Positions 25,997-34,996 of a stretch of DNA of 64,000 bases are shown piece by piece. Source of the stretch: Ectopseudomonas guguanensis (lineage in GTDB: Bacteria > Pseudomonadota > Gammaproteobacteria > Pseudomonadales > Pseudomonadaceae); assembly GCF_900104265.1 (NCBI RefSeq), contig NZ_FNJJ01000005.1, forward strand, positions 248,001-312,000. Reading direction: 5' to 3'. The notes below the pieces were generated by a model. The model ran no database searches, was not told the DNA's origin, and saw only the letters and a program-made list of their open reading frames with translations. Position numbers and translations under genes: made by a program. The number at the start of each line of letters is the position of its first letter. Within the stretch, counting starts at the first letter, position 1.

Positions 25997-27973
25997 TTAC
26001 AGCAGGATGGTGCGGATGTCGGCCAGCAGCTGCGACAGGCGCTGAGTGAAGCGGGCAGCGGCTGCGCCATTGATCACGCGGTGATCGTAGGACAGCGATA
26101 GCGGCAGCATCAGCTTGGGCTGGAAGGCCTTGCCGTCCCACACCGGCTGCATGGTGGCCTTGCTCACACCGAGGATCGCCACTTCCGGCGCATTGACGAT
26201 CGGCGTGAAGCCGGTGCCGCCGATATGGCCGAGGCTGGAGATGGTGAAGCAGGCGCCCTGCATGTCGTCAGCCGAGAGCTTCTTGTTGCGTGCCTTGTCG
26301 GCCAGTGCGGCGGCTTCGCCGGCCAGCTGCAGCAGGCTCTTCTGGTCGACGTTCTTGATCACCGGCACCAGCAGGCCGTCCGGCGTATCGACGGCGAAGC
26401 CGATGTGCACGTACTTCTTGCGGATCAGTGCCTTGCCGCTCGGGGCCAGCGAACTGTTGAAGTCAGGCAGCTCCTTGAGCAGGTGGGCACAGGCCTTGAG
26501 CAGCAGCGGCAGCACGGTCAGCTTGACGCCGGCCTTTTCCGCCACGGCCTTCTGCGCGACGCGGAAGGCTTCCAGGTCGGTGATGTCGGCCGAGTCGAAC
26601 TGGGTCACGTGCGGTACGTTGAGCCAGCTGCGGTGCAGGTTGGCGGCGCCGACCTGCATCAGGCGGGTCATCGCCACTTCTTCGATTTCACCGAACTTGC
26701 TGAAGTCCACGGCCGGGATCGGCGGGATGCCGGCGCCGCCGGTAGCGGCTGCAGCAGTCGCCTGCGGTGCGGCCTTGGCCTTGTGCATCATCGCCTTGAC
26801 GTACGCCTGCACGTCTTCCTTGAGGATGCGACCTTTCGGGCCGGTACCGGCGATATCCGCCAGCTCCACGCCGAAGTCGCGGGCCAGCTGACGCACGGCC
26901 GGGCCGGCATGCACCTTGGCGCCATCGCGCTTGGGCGCATTGGCGACTTCGGCGGCAGCAGCCGACAGCGAGGCGATGGCGCGCACTTCGGCGGCCACTT
27001 CCGGCGCCGCACCTTCCGGCACTCGGTGCACTTCCTGGCTGGCTTGCGCCGGCGCGGGTGCAGACGCAGAGCCGGCTACCTTGAGCTTGAGGATCAGGTC
27101 GCCGGTGCCGATTTCATCATCCAGCTTGACCAGCACTTGCTCCACCACGCCGGCAGCCGGCGAGGGGATCTCCATGGAGGCCTTGTCGGACTCCAGGGTC
27201 AGCAGGCTCTGGTCGGCTTCGATGCTGTCGCCGGCCTTGACCATGATCTCGATGACCTTGCCCTTGGCGCTGGAGCCGATGTCCGGCACGTGCACGTCCT
27301 GCACGCTGCTGCCGCTCGGTGCGGCGGCCGGTGCAGGGGCTGCAGCGGGTGCGGCAGCTTGTGTCGGCGCGGCAGCCGGAGCCTGCGCAGAGGCTGCCGG
27401 AGTGGAGCCTTCGACTTTCAGCTTGAGGATCAGGTCGCCGGTGCCGATCTCGTCGTCCAGCTTGACCAGCACCTGCTCCACCACGCCGGCAGCCGGTGCG
27501 GGGATTTCCATGGAGGCCTTGTCGGACTCCAGGGTCAGCAGGCTCTGGTCGGCTTCGATGCGATCGCCGACCTTGACCATGATCTCGATAACCTTGCCCT
27601 TGGCGCTGGAGCCGATATCCGGCACGTGCACGTCCTGCACGCTGCTGCTGGCAGCAGCGGCGGGCGCGGCTGCCGGAGCGGCCGCTTTAAGGGCTTCGGC
27701 AGGCGCAGCTTCGGCTTTCGGCGCCGGTGCGGCTTGCGCAGCCCCTTCGACTTCCAGCACCAGCAGCTCGTCGCCTTCCTTCAGGCGATCGCCGATCTTG
27801 ACCTTGATTTCCTTGATCACGCCGGCTTTGGGCGAGGGCACTTCCATGGAGGCCTTGTCGGACTCCAGGGTCAGTACGCTCTGCTCGGCTTCGATGCGGT
27901 CGCCGACCTTGACCAGCAGTTCAATCACCTCGCCTTCACCGCCGAGGTCGGGTACGCGAATCAACTCACTCAT
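25997..27973 (-). CDS. aceF: Pyruvate dehydrogenase E2 (dihydrolipoyl acetyltransferase), three lipoyl domains
   Basis: AceF carries acetyl groups from E1 to CoA in the pyruvate dehydrogenase complex. This 658-residue form has three lipoyl domains, each with a SDKASME lipoylation loop (K40 in the first; the others near residues 160 and 277). Ala/Pro-rich linkers join them. Then come a peripheral subunit-binding domain (about 350-395; HAGPAVRQLARDFGVEL) and the catalytic core ending DHRVINGAAAARF (His about 631). The usual Asp of HRVxDG is Asn, as in Azotobacter-type E2. The second and third lipoyl domains are almost identical in DNA. The P. aeruginosa protein has two, so one has been added. 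The ATG at 27973 lies 11 bases after the aceE stop. Confidence 0.96.
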   Translation of the reverse strand: MSELIRVPDLGGEGEVIELLVKVGDRIEAEQSVLTLESDKASMEVPSPKAGVIKEIKVKIGDRLKEGDELLVLEVEGAAQAAPAPKAEAAPAEALKAAAPAAAPAAAASSSVQDVHVPDIGSSAKGKVIEIMVKVGDRIEADQSLLTLESDKASMEIPAPAAGVVEQVLVKLDDEIGTGDLILKLKVEGSTPAASAQAPAAAPTQAAAPAAAPAPAAAPSGSSVQDVHVPDIGSSAKGKVIEIMVKAGDSIEADQSLLTLESDKASMEIPSPAAGVVEQVLVKLDDEIGTGDLILKLKVAGSASAPAPAQASQEVHRVPEGAAPEVAAEVRAIASLSAAAAEVANAPKRDGAKVHAGPAVRQLARDFGVELADIAGTGPKGRILKEDVQAYVKAMMHKAKAAPQATAAAATGGAGIPPIPAVDFSKFGEIEEVAMTRLMQVGAANLHRSWLNVPHVTQFDSADITDLEAFRVAQKAVAEKAGVKLTVLPLLLKACAHLLKELPDFNSSLAPSGKALIRKKYVHIGFAVDTPDGLLVPVIKNVDQKSLLQLAGEAAALADKARNKKLSADDMQGACFTISSLGHIGGTGFTPIVNAPEVAILGVSKATMQPVWDGKAFQPKLMLPLSLSYDHRVINGAAAARFTQRLSQLLADIRTILL

Positions 27974-27984
27974 CGCTACGCTCC

Positions 27985-30630
27985 TTAGCAGTCCAGGGGG
28001 TTGGCTTTGTCGGCGTCGATGCCGAACTTGGCGATGGCGTCGGCCAGCACCTTGGCTTCGATCTCGCCACGGTCTACCAGGGCTTCCAGGGCGGCCAGCA
28101 CGACCCAGTTGCGATCCACTTCGAAGAAGTGACGCAGCTGCTTGCGGCTGTCGCTGCGGCCGAAGCCGTCGGTGCCCAGGACCTTGTATTCCTTGCTCGG
28201 TACCCACTGACGAACCTGTTCGGCGAACAGCTTCATGTAGTCGGTGGAGGCGATGACCGGGCCCTTGCGACCGCTCAGGCACTGCTCGATATAGGTCTGC
28301 TGCGGCTTCTGGCCCGGGTGCAGGCGGTTGCGACGCTCCACGGCCAGGCCGTCGCGACGCAGTTCGTTGAAGCTGGTGACGCTCCAGACATCGGCAGCGA
28401 TGTTGTACTCGTCGCGCAGGATCTTCGCCGCTTCGCGCACTTCGCGCAGGATGGTGCCGGAGCCCAGCAGCTGCACGTGGTGTGCAGCTTCCTTCTTGTC
28501 TTCCTCGAGCAGGTACATGCCCTTGATGATGCCGTCTTCCACGCCTTCCGGCATGGCCGGCTGCTGGTAAGACTCGTTCATCACGGTGATGTAGTAGAAG
28601 ATGTCCTGCTGCTCTTCGGTCATCTGGCGAATGCCTTCGCGGATGATCACGGCGAGCTCGTAGCCGTAGGTCGGATCGTAGGTGCGGCAGTTGGGGATGG
28701 TCGCTGCCAGCATGTGGCTGTGACCGTCTTCGTGCTGCAGGCCTTCACCGTTGAGGGTGGTACGGCCGGCGGTGCCGCCGATCAGGAATCCACGGGTGCG
28801 GCTGTCGCCAGCGGCCCAGGCCAGGTCGCCGATGCGCTGGAAGCCGAACATCGAGTAGAAGATGTAGAACGGCAGCATCGGCTGGTTGTGGTTGGAGTAC
28901 GAGGTACCGGCGGCGATGAAGGAGCTCATGGCGCCGGCTTCGTTGATGCCTTCCTCGAGGATCTGACCTTTCTTGTCCTCCTTGTAGAACATCACCTGGT
29001 CTTTATCGACCGGCTCGTACAGCTGGCCGACCGAGGAGTAGATGCCGAGCTGACGGAACATGCCTTCCATACCGAAGGTACGGGCTTCGTCCGGGATGAT
29101 CGGGACGATGCGCTGGCCCAGTTCCTTGTCCTTGACCAGCTGCGCGAGGATGCGCACGAAGGCCATGGTGGTGGAGATTTCGCGGTCGCCCGAGCCGTCG
29201 AGGATGGCCTTGAGGGTATCCAGCGGCGGGGTGGGGATGCTGAAGCTCTTCTGCCGACGCTGCGGGACGAAGCCGCCCAGCGCGTTGCGGCGCTCGTGCA
29301 GGTACTTGTACTCGGGGCTGCCCGGCTCCGGGCGCACGAACGGCAGGTTTTCCAGGTCCTCGTCCTTGACCGGAATGTCGAAGCGGTCGCGGAACTGACG
29401 CAGGCTGTCGACATCGACCTTCTTGGTGTTGTGCGCGGTGTTCTTCGCTTCACCGGCGCCGGTACCGTAGCCCTTGATGGTCTTGGCCAGGATCACGGTC
29501 GGCTGGCCGCTGTGGTTCACGGCCTGATGGTAGGCCGCGTAGACCTTGTACGGGTCGTGGCCGCCACGGTTGAGCTTCCAGATCTCGTCGTCGGAGAGGT
29601 CCTTGACCATCTCCTTGAGTTCCGGGGTATTGAAGAAGTTTTCGCGCACATAGGCGCCGTCTTTGGCCTTGTAGTTCTGGTATTCACCGTCGACCACTTC
29701 GTCCATGCGACGCTGCAGGGCGCCGTCCTTGTCCTTGGCGAACAGCGGATCCCAGAAGCGACCCCAGACCACCTTGTTGACGTTCCACTGGGCACCGCGG
29801 AATACGCCTTCGAGTTCCTGGATGATCTTGCCGTTGCCGCGCACCGGACCGTCGAGGCGCTGCAGGTTGCAGTTGATGACGAAGATCAGGTTGTCCAGCT
29901 TCTCGCGGCCGGCCAGGGAGATGGCGCCGAGGGATTCCGGCTCGTCGCACTCGCCGTCGCCCATGAAGCACCAGACTTTCTGCTTGCCGGCCGGGATGAA
30001 ACCGCGCGCTTCCAGGTACTTCATGAAGCGGGCCTGGTAGATCGCCTGGATCGGGCCAAGGCCCATGGACACGGTGGGGAACTGCCAGAAGTCCGGCATC
30101 AGCCAGGGGTGCGGGTAGGACGACAGACCCTTGCCGTCGACTTCGCGGCGGAAGTTCTTCATCTGCTCTTCGCTGATGCGTCCTTCCATGAAGGCGCGGG
30201 CGTAGACGCCAGGGCTGGCGTGGCCCTGATAGAACACCAGGTCGCCGCCGTGTTCTTCGGTCGGGGCCTGGAAGAAGTAGTTGAAGCCGATGTCGTACAG
30301 CGTCGCGGAAGAGGCGAAGCTGGAAATGTGGCCGCCCAGATCCGGGTCGTCCAGGTTGGTGCGCATCACCATGGCCAGGGCGTTCCAGCGCACCAGCGAG
30401 CGAATGCGGCGCTCCATGAACAGGTCGCCGGGCATGCGCGCTTCGTGGGTGACCGGGATGGTGTTGCGGTACGGCGTGGTGATCGCGTAGGGCAGTTGCG
30501 CACCGCTGCGGGTGGCCAGCTCGCCCAGACGGGTCATCAGGTAATGGGCACGGTCTTCACCCTCACGGTCGAGGACGGATTCAAGGGCGTCCAGCCATTC
30601 CTGGGTTTCGATCGGATCGAGGTCTTGCAT
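27985..30630 (-). CDS. aceE: Pyruvate dehydrogenase E1 component AceE
   Basis: This homodimeric, thiamine-diphosphate-dependent E1 decarboxylates pyruvate and acetylates the lipoyl groups of AceF. The 881-residue length is typical. The ThDP motif GDGECDEPES to INCNLQR is seen at about 226-258, and the N-terminal DLDPIETQEWLDAL helix that docks on E2 is present. The active-site loop region with HGGDLVFYQGHASPG lies at about 128-142. The ATG at 30630 follows GGAG. aceE and aceF form one operon with a shared terminator at 25935. The region upstream shared with glnE holds two matching palindromes (30743-30757 and 30797-30809) that are candidate operators for pyruvate or nitrogen control. Confidence 0.97.
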   Translation of the reverse strand: MQDLDPIETQEWLDALESVLDREGEDRAHYLMTRLGELATRSGAQLPYAITTPYRNTIPVTHEARMPGDLFMERRIRSLVRWNALAMVMRTNLDDPDLGGHISSFASSATLYDIGFNYFFQAPTEEHGGDLVFYQGHASPGVYARAFMEGRISEEQMKNFRREVDGKGLSSYPHPWLMPDFWQFPTVSMGLGPIQAIYQARFMKYLEARGFIPAGKQKVWCFMGDGECDEPESLGAISLAGREKLDNLIFVINCNLQRLDGPVRGNGKIIQELEGVFRGAQWNVNKVVWGRFWDPLFAKDKDGALQRRMDEVVDGEYQNYKAKDGAYVRENFFNTPELKEMVKDLSDDEIWKLNRGGHDPYKVYAAYHQAVNHSGQPTVILAKTIKGYGTGAGEAKNTAHNTKKVDVDSLRQFRDRFDIPVKDEDLENLPFVRPEPGSPEYKYLHERRNALGGFVPQRRQKSFSIPTPPLDTLKAILDGSGDREISTTMAFVRILAQLVKDKELGQRIVPIIPDEARTFGMEGMFRQLGIYSSVGQLYEPVDKDQVMFYKEDKKGQILEEGINEAGAMSSFIAAGTSYSNHNQPMLPFYIFYSMFGFQRIGDLAWAAGDSRTRGFLIGGTAGRTTLNGEGLQHEDGHSHMLAATIPNCRTYDPTYGYELAVIIREGIRQMTEEQQDIFYYITVMNESYQQPAMPEGVEDGIIKGMYLLEEDKKEAAHHVQLLGSGTILREVREAAKILRDEYNIAADVWSVTSFNELRRDGLAVERRNRLHPGQKPQQTYIEQCLSGRKGPVIASTDYMKLFAEQVRQWVPSKEYKVLGTDGFGRSDSRKQLRHFFEVDRNWVVLAALEALVDRGEIEAKVLADAIAKFGIDADKANPLDC

Positions 30631-30742
30631 GGCTTGCTCCAGGGCGGAAAGGCTTCCAGAATCGGAGGCCAGTTGGGTCTCGCCGGCTTTTTGGGCGGGC
30701 GAGTTGAAATTCTTGGATTTACCGGGGGTAGGGCCGGCCGCG

Positions 30743-30757
30743 TGTAGTTTTACTACA
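30743..30757. promoter_or_regulatory. Palindromic operator candidate 1 (aceE-glnE intergenic)
   Basis: TGTAGT-TTT-ACTACA is a perfect 6-3-6 inverted repeat, 113 to 127 bases upstream of the aceE ATG. Its arms recur in the second site 53 bases away. The regulator is unknown. Confidence 0.55.
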
Positions 30758-30784
30758 TTTCGACGACGGATTCAGCCCTCTGGA

Positions 30785-30790
30785 TACAAT
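30785..30790 (+). promoter_or_regulatory. Possible -10 element of glnE
   Basis: TACAAT matches five of six consensus positions. No convincing -35 was seen at the right spacing. The predicted start would lie inside the second palindrome (30797-30809), so binding there could block glnE transcription. Confidence 0.3.
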
Positions 30791-30796
30791 TCTTCC

Positions 30797-30809
30797 GTAG
30801 TAAAACTAC
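30797..30809. promoter_or_regulatory. Palindromic operator candidate 2 (aceE-glnE intergenic)
   Basis: GTAGT-AAA-ACTAC is a perfect 5-3-5 inverted repeat with the same arms as site 1. Its centre is 53 bases from that of site 1, close to five turns of B-DNA, which puts both on one helix face. Confidence 0.55.
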
Positions 30810-30902
30810 AATTCGCGGCGCTGCCGGCCGCGCGCACCCTGCGCCAGCAAGGTTCCGGGCGGTTGCGCCGTGCATCCGGCAGTCCGCAAAAAAGGATAGA
30901 CC

Positions 30903-33845
30903 ATGAGCCTGCCGTTGCCGGTCGAGTTGCCCCCTTCCCTGATCGTCCTGGCCGAGCGCGCCGAACAGTCGCTGCAGGCTGCGCTGGTAGCGCATGAGGG
31001 GCTGGTCGAGCGCATCGCGACCTGGCCGCAAGCGCGGCGCGAGGCCTGGCGACGGGTGTCGGCCCTGAGCGACTTCATCACCGAGCAGGCCCGACGTGAT
31101 CCGCAGATGTTCGTCGCGCTGGCCGATTCCGGCGAGCTGGAACGCAGCCTGGCGCCAGGCGAGCTGCGCCAGCAGCTGCAGGCGCAGTTGGCCGAGTGCG
31201 CCGACGAGGAGGCGCTGGGGCGCTACCTGCGGCGTTTTCGCAATCGTCAGCAGCTGCGCATCATCTGGCGCGACTTCAGCCGGCAGGCGGCGCTGGCCGA
31301 GACCTGTCGCGACCTTTCCGATCTGGCCGATGCCTGCATCGACCTGGCCTATCACTGGCTCTATCCACGCCACTGCACGCAGTTCGGTACGCCCATCGGC
31401 CGGCGCAGCGGCCAGGCGCAGCACATGGTCATTCTCGGCATGGGCAAGCTCGGCGCGCACGAGCTGAACCTGTCTTCGGATATCGATCTGATCTTCGGCT
31501 ATCCGGAAGGAGGCGAGACCGAGGGGGTCAAGCGGCCGCTGGACAACCAGGAGTTCTTTATCCGCCTCGGGCAAAAACTCATAAAAGCCCTGGACGCCAT
31601 CACCGTCGACGGTTTCGTGTTCCGTACCGATATGCGCCTGCGTCCGTACGGCTCAAGTGGTGCGCTGGTGTTCAGCTTCAATGCGCTGGAGCAGTACTAC
31701 CAGGACCAGGGGCGCGACTGGGAACGCTACGCCATGATCAAGGCGCGCGTGGTGGGAGGTGATCAGAAGGCCGGTGCCGAGCTGCTGGAGATGCTGCGGC
31801 CCTTCGTCTATCGCCGCTACCTGGACTTCTCCGCCATCGAGGCGCTGCGCGCGATGAAGCTGCTGATCCAGCAGGAGGTGCGGCGCAAGGGCATGAGCGA
31901 GAACATCAAGCTCGGCGCCGGCGGCATCCGCGAGATCGAGTTCATCGCCCAGGCCTTTCAGCTGATTCACGGCGGGCGCGACCTCAGCCTGCAGCAGCGG
32001 CCGCTGCTCAAGGTGCTGGCGACCCTGGAGGGGCAGGGCTATCTGCCGCCGGCCGTGGTCGCGGAGATGAAGGAGGGTTACGAGTTCCTGCGCTATGCCG
32101 AGCATGCCCTGCAGGGCATCGGCGACCGGCAGACGCAGATGTTGCCGGAGGATGCTCAGGATCAGGCGCGCGTGGCGGCGATCATGGGCTTTGCCGACTG
32201 GGCGAGCTTCCATGAGCGTCTGATGCACTGGCGCGGGCGCATCGAATGGCATTTCCAGCAGGTGATCGCCGACCCCGACGAGGATGAGGCGCAGGCTGGC
32301 GATGCCTGTGTCGGCGCCGAATGGCTGCCGCTATGGCAGGGCGCGCTGGATGACGAGGCGGCCGTGCTGCAGTTGCAGGAGGCGGGCTTCGTCGAGCCGG
32401 CAGCGGCCAGCCGGCGCCTGGATGACCTGCGCAACGGCCCGCAGGTGCGCGCCATGCAGCGTCTGGGGCGCGAGCGACTGGATGCCTTCATTCCGCGTTT
32501 GCTGGCGCAGACGGTGGAGCATGCTGCGCCGGACCTGGTGCTGGAGCGAGTACTGCCGTTGGTGGAGAAGGTCGCCCGACGTTCCGCCTACCTGGTACTG
32601 CTGAGCGAAAACCCCGGTGCGCTGGAGCGCCTGATCACCCTCTGCGCCGCCAGCCCGTGGATCGCCGAGCAGATCGCCCGCTACCCGCTGTTGCTCGACG
32701 AGCTGCTCAACGAAGGGCGGCTGTACCATCCGCCGCTAGCGCCTGAGCTGGCGGCCGAGCTGCGCGAGCGCCTGATCCGCATCCCCGAGGATGACCTGGA
32801 GCAGCAGATGGAGGCGCTGCGTCATTTCAAGCTGGCCCACGGTCTGCGCGTGGCTGCCTCGGAAATCGCCGGCACGCTGCCGTTGATGAAGGTGTCGGAC
32901 TACCTCACCTGGCTGGCCGAGGCCATTCTCGATCAGGTCCTGGCGCTGGCCTGGCAGCACACGGTGCAGCGCCATGGCCGCCCGCAGCGTGTCGATGGCA
33001 CGCCGTGCGACCCGGATTTCATCATCGTCGGTTACGGCAAGGTCGGCGGCCTGGAATTCGGCCACGGTTCGGACCTGGATCTGGTGTTCATCCATGACGG
33101 CGATCCGCAGGCCGAGACCGATGGCGCCAAGCCCATCGACGGCGCGCAGTTCTTCACCCGTCTGGGTCAGCGCATCATTCACCTGCTGACCACCCAGACT
33201 ACCTCCGGTGCCTTGTATGAGGTGGATATGCGCCTGCGACCTTCGGGCGCAGCCGGGCTTCTGGTCAGTTCATTGGGCGCCTTCCAGCGTTACCAGGAAA
33301 ACGAGGCCTGGACCTGGGAGCATCAGGCGCTGGTGCGGGCGCGGGTGCTGGTAGGCTGTTCGCGGCTGGCCGGCGAATTCGCCCGTGTACGCGCCGAAGT
33401 GCTGGGCCGTCAGCGCGATATCGAGGCGCTGCGCGTCGAGGTCAGCGAGATGCGGGCGAAGATGCGCGACAACCTCGGCACCCGGGCCACCGCCGCCGGC
33501 ACCGCGGAAAATGCCTTCGACGCCGCGGCTTCCTTCGATCTGAAGCAGGATGCCGGTGGTATCGTCGATATCGAATTTATGGTGCAATACGCGGCCCTGG
33601 CCTGGTCATGGCAATACCCGCAACTGCTCGAATTCACCGATAACATCCGCATTCTGGAAGGTCTGGAGCGGGTCGGTCTGATGTCTTCGGAGGATGCCGG
33701 TCTGCTGCGTGAGGTCTACAAGGTTTACCGTTCGGCTGCCCATCGCCAGGCGCTGCAGAAGCAGCCCGGGGTGGTGCCGGGCGATCAGTTCCAGGACGAG
33801 CGCCGCGCCGTGATGCGCCTGTGGCGGCAGCTGGAGCTGAGCTGA
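30903..33845 (+). CDS. glnE: Bifunctional glutamine synthetase adenylyltransferase/deadenylase GlnE
   Basis: GlnE adds AMP to, and removes it from, glutamine synthetase under control of PII and glutamine. The 980-residue protein has two nucleotidyltransferase domains. The N-terminal deadenylase has GMGKLGAHELNLSSDIDLIF (about 178-197). The C-terminal adenylylase has GYGKVGGLEFGHGSDLDLVF (about 710-729). Each is followed by a helical domain. Length and both G-x-G/D-x-D sites are intact. The ATG at 30903 has AAGGA upstream. It is divergent from aceE across a 272-base region with paired palindromes and is followed by a long hairpin before ilvE. Confidence 0.97.
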   Translation: MSLPLPVELPPSLIVLAERAEQSLQAALVAHEGLVERIATWPQARREAWRRVSALSDFITEQARRDPQMFVALADSGELERSLAPGELRQQLQAQLAECADEEALGRYLRRFRNRQQLRIIWRDFSRQAALAETCRDLSDLADACIDLAYHWLYPRHCTQFGTPIGRRSGQAQHMVILGMGKLGAHELNLSSDIDLIFGYPEGGETEGVKRPLDNQEFFIRLGQKLIKALDAITVDGFVFRTDMRLRPYGSSGALVFSFNALEQYYQDQGRDWERYAMIKARVVGGDQKAGAELLEMLRPFVYRRYLDFSAIEALRAMKLLIQQEVRRKGMSENIKLGAGGIREIEFIAQAFQLIHGGRDLSLQQRPLLKVLATLEGQGYLPPAVVAEMKEGYEFLRYAEHALQGIGDRQTQMLPEDAQDQARVAAIMGFADWASFHERLMHWRGRIEWHFQQVIADPDEDEAQAGDACVGAEWLPLWQGALDDEAAVLQLQEAGFVEPAAASRRLDDLRNGPQVRAMQRLGRERLDAFIPRLLAQTVEHAAPDLVLERVLPLVEKVARRSAYLVLLSENPGALERLITLCAASPWIAEQIARYPLLLDELLNEGRLYHPPLAPELAAELRERLIRIPEDDLEQQMEALRHFKLAHGLRVAASEIAGTLPLMKVSDYLTWLAEAILDQVLALAWQHTVQRHGRPQRVDGTPCDPDFIIVGYGKVGGLEFGHGSDLDLVFIHDGDPQAETDGAKPIDGAQFFTRLGQRIIHLLTTQTTSGALYEVDMRLRPSGAAGLLVSSLGAFQRYQENEAWTWEHQALVRARVLVGCSRLAGEFARVRAEVLGRQRDIEALRVEVSEMRAKMRDNLGTRATAAGTAENAFDAAASFDLKQDAGGIVDIEFMVQYAALAWSWQYPQLLEFTDNIRILEGLERVGLMSSEDAGLLREVYKVYRSAAHRQALQKQPGVVPGDQFQDERRAVMRLWRQLELS

Positions 33846-33855
33846 GCGATTGTGC

Positions 33856-33912
33856 CCATGCCTGCAGGAACGGTCCGTCCGCGATGATCGAGTCGTTCCA
33901 GCGCAGGCATGG
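33856..33912. other. Long imperfect stem-loop between glnE and ilvE
   Basis: CCATGCCTGC (33856-33865) pairs perfectly with GCAGGCATGG (33903-33912). Inside, GGAACG (33867-33872) pairs with CGTTCC (33894-33899), leaving a 21-base loop. No T tract follows on either strand, so it is not a standard terminator. It could be a processing site, a repeat remnant or a regulatory leader for ilvE. Confidence 0.55.
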
Positions 33913-33989
33913 CCGGCGGATATCCTGCCTCTGTGGTGAACAGGGGTGGGGAGCAAAACAGTCATAGAACGAATTGAGGAGCAGGCAAG

Positions 33990-34913
33990 ATGTCGATGTC
34001 CGACCGTGATGGCGTGATCTGGTACGACGGCGAGCTGGTGCCGTGGCGCGAAGCGACCACCCATGTGCTGACCCATACCCTGCACTACGGCATGGGCGTG
34101 TTCGAGGGCGTGCGCGCCTACAACACCCCGGACGGCACCGCCATCTTCCGCCTGCAGGCGCACACCGACCGCCTGTTCGATTCGGCGCACATCTTCAACA
34201 TGCAGATCCCCTTCACCAAGGAAGAGATCAACGAAGCGCAGCGCGCTGCCGTGCGTGAAAATGGTCTGGAAAGCGCCTACCTGCGCCCGATGGTGTTCTT
34301 CGGCAGCGAGGGTATGGGCCTGCGCGCCTCGGGCCTGAAGGTACACGTGATCGTCGCCGCCTGGCACTGGGGCGCCTACATGGGCGAAGAAGCGCTGGAA
34401 GCCGGCATCAAGGTGCGTACCAGCTCCTACACTCGCCACCACGTCAACATCGCCATGACCCGCGCCAAGGCCAATGGCAACTACATCAACTCGATGCTGG
34501 CCCTGCAGGAAGCCATCTCCGGTGGCGCCGACGAGGCCATGTTGCTGGACCCGGAAGGCTATGTGGCCGAGGGTTCGGGCGAGAACATCTTCCTGGTCAA
34601 GGACGGTGTGGTGTACACCCCGGAAGTGACCTCCTGCCTCAACGGCATCACCCGCAGCACCATCCTTACCCTGGCTGCCGAGCACGGCATCAAGGTGGTG
34701 GAGAAGCGCATCACCCGCGACGAGGTGTATATCGCCGACGAAGCCTTCTTTACCGGTACCGCCGCCGAGGTCACGCCGATCCGCGAAGTCGATGGCCGCA
34801 AGATCGGCGCTGGCCGCCGCGGCCCGGTCACCGAGAAGCTGCAGAAAGCCTACTTCGACCTGGTCACCGGCAAGACCGGTGGTCATGCCGAATGGCGTAC
34901 GCTGGTCAAGTAA
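33990..34913 (+). CDS. ilvE: Branched-chain amino acid aminotransferase IlvE
   Basis: IlvE is a fold-type IV PLP aminotransferase that makes leucine, isoleucine and valine from their keto acids in the cytoplasm. The 307-residue protein has the PLP lysine at about residue 160 in TRAKANGNYINSM, the EGSGENIFLV motif (about 193-202) and the GITRSTI turn (about 218-224). The ATG at 33990 follows GAGGAGC. A long stem-loop lies upstream (33856-33912). A dispersed repeat starts at its stop codon and separates it from waaF, so it is probably not in the LPS operon, though read-through is possible. Confidence 0.97.
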   Translation: MSMSDRDGVIWYDGELVPWREATTHVLTHTLHYGMGVFEGVRAYNTPDGTAIFRLQAHTDRLFDSAHIFNMQIPFTKEEINEAQRAAVRENGLESAYLRPMVFFGSEGMGLRASGLKVHVIVAAWHWGAYMGEEALEAGIKVRTSSYTRHHVNIAMTRAKANGNYINSMLALQEAISGGADEAMLLDPEGYVAEGSGENIFLVKDGVVYTPEVTSCLNGITRSTILTLAAEHGIKVVEKRITRDEVYIADEAFFTGTAAEVTPIREVDGRKIGAGRRGPVTEKLQKAYFDLVTGKTGGHAEWRTLVK

Positions 34914-34994
34914 GCGGCAGGCTGCGGGCGGCAGGCTGCAGGCGGTTGGTAGCCGCTTGTGCCTGCCGCTTGAAGCTTGCAGCTTGAAGCTGCC
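34912..34994. repeat. Dispersed repeat between ilvE and waaF
   Basis: AAGCGGCAGGC (34912-34922, overlapping the ilvE stop) pairs with GCCTGCCGCTT (34961-34971). After it come AAGCTTGCAGCTTGAAGCTGCC units. The wording resembles the repeats near 16143 and 20150. It may end ilvE transcription or protect the 3' end. Confidence 0.65.
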
Positions 34995-34996
34995 TT

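Noticed and set aside
28129..30747. Long plus-strand open frame opposite aceE, and similar mirrors opposite aceF, mscK/selO, wapO and msbA
   Set aside because: All are antisense to clear genes, have low-complexity His/Val/Gln-rich translations and no ribosome sites that fit.
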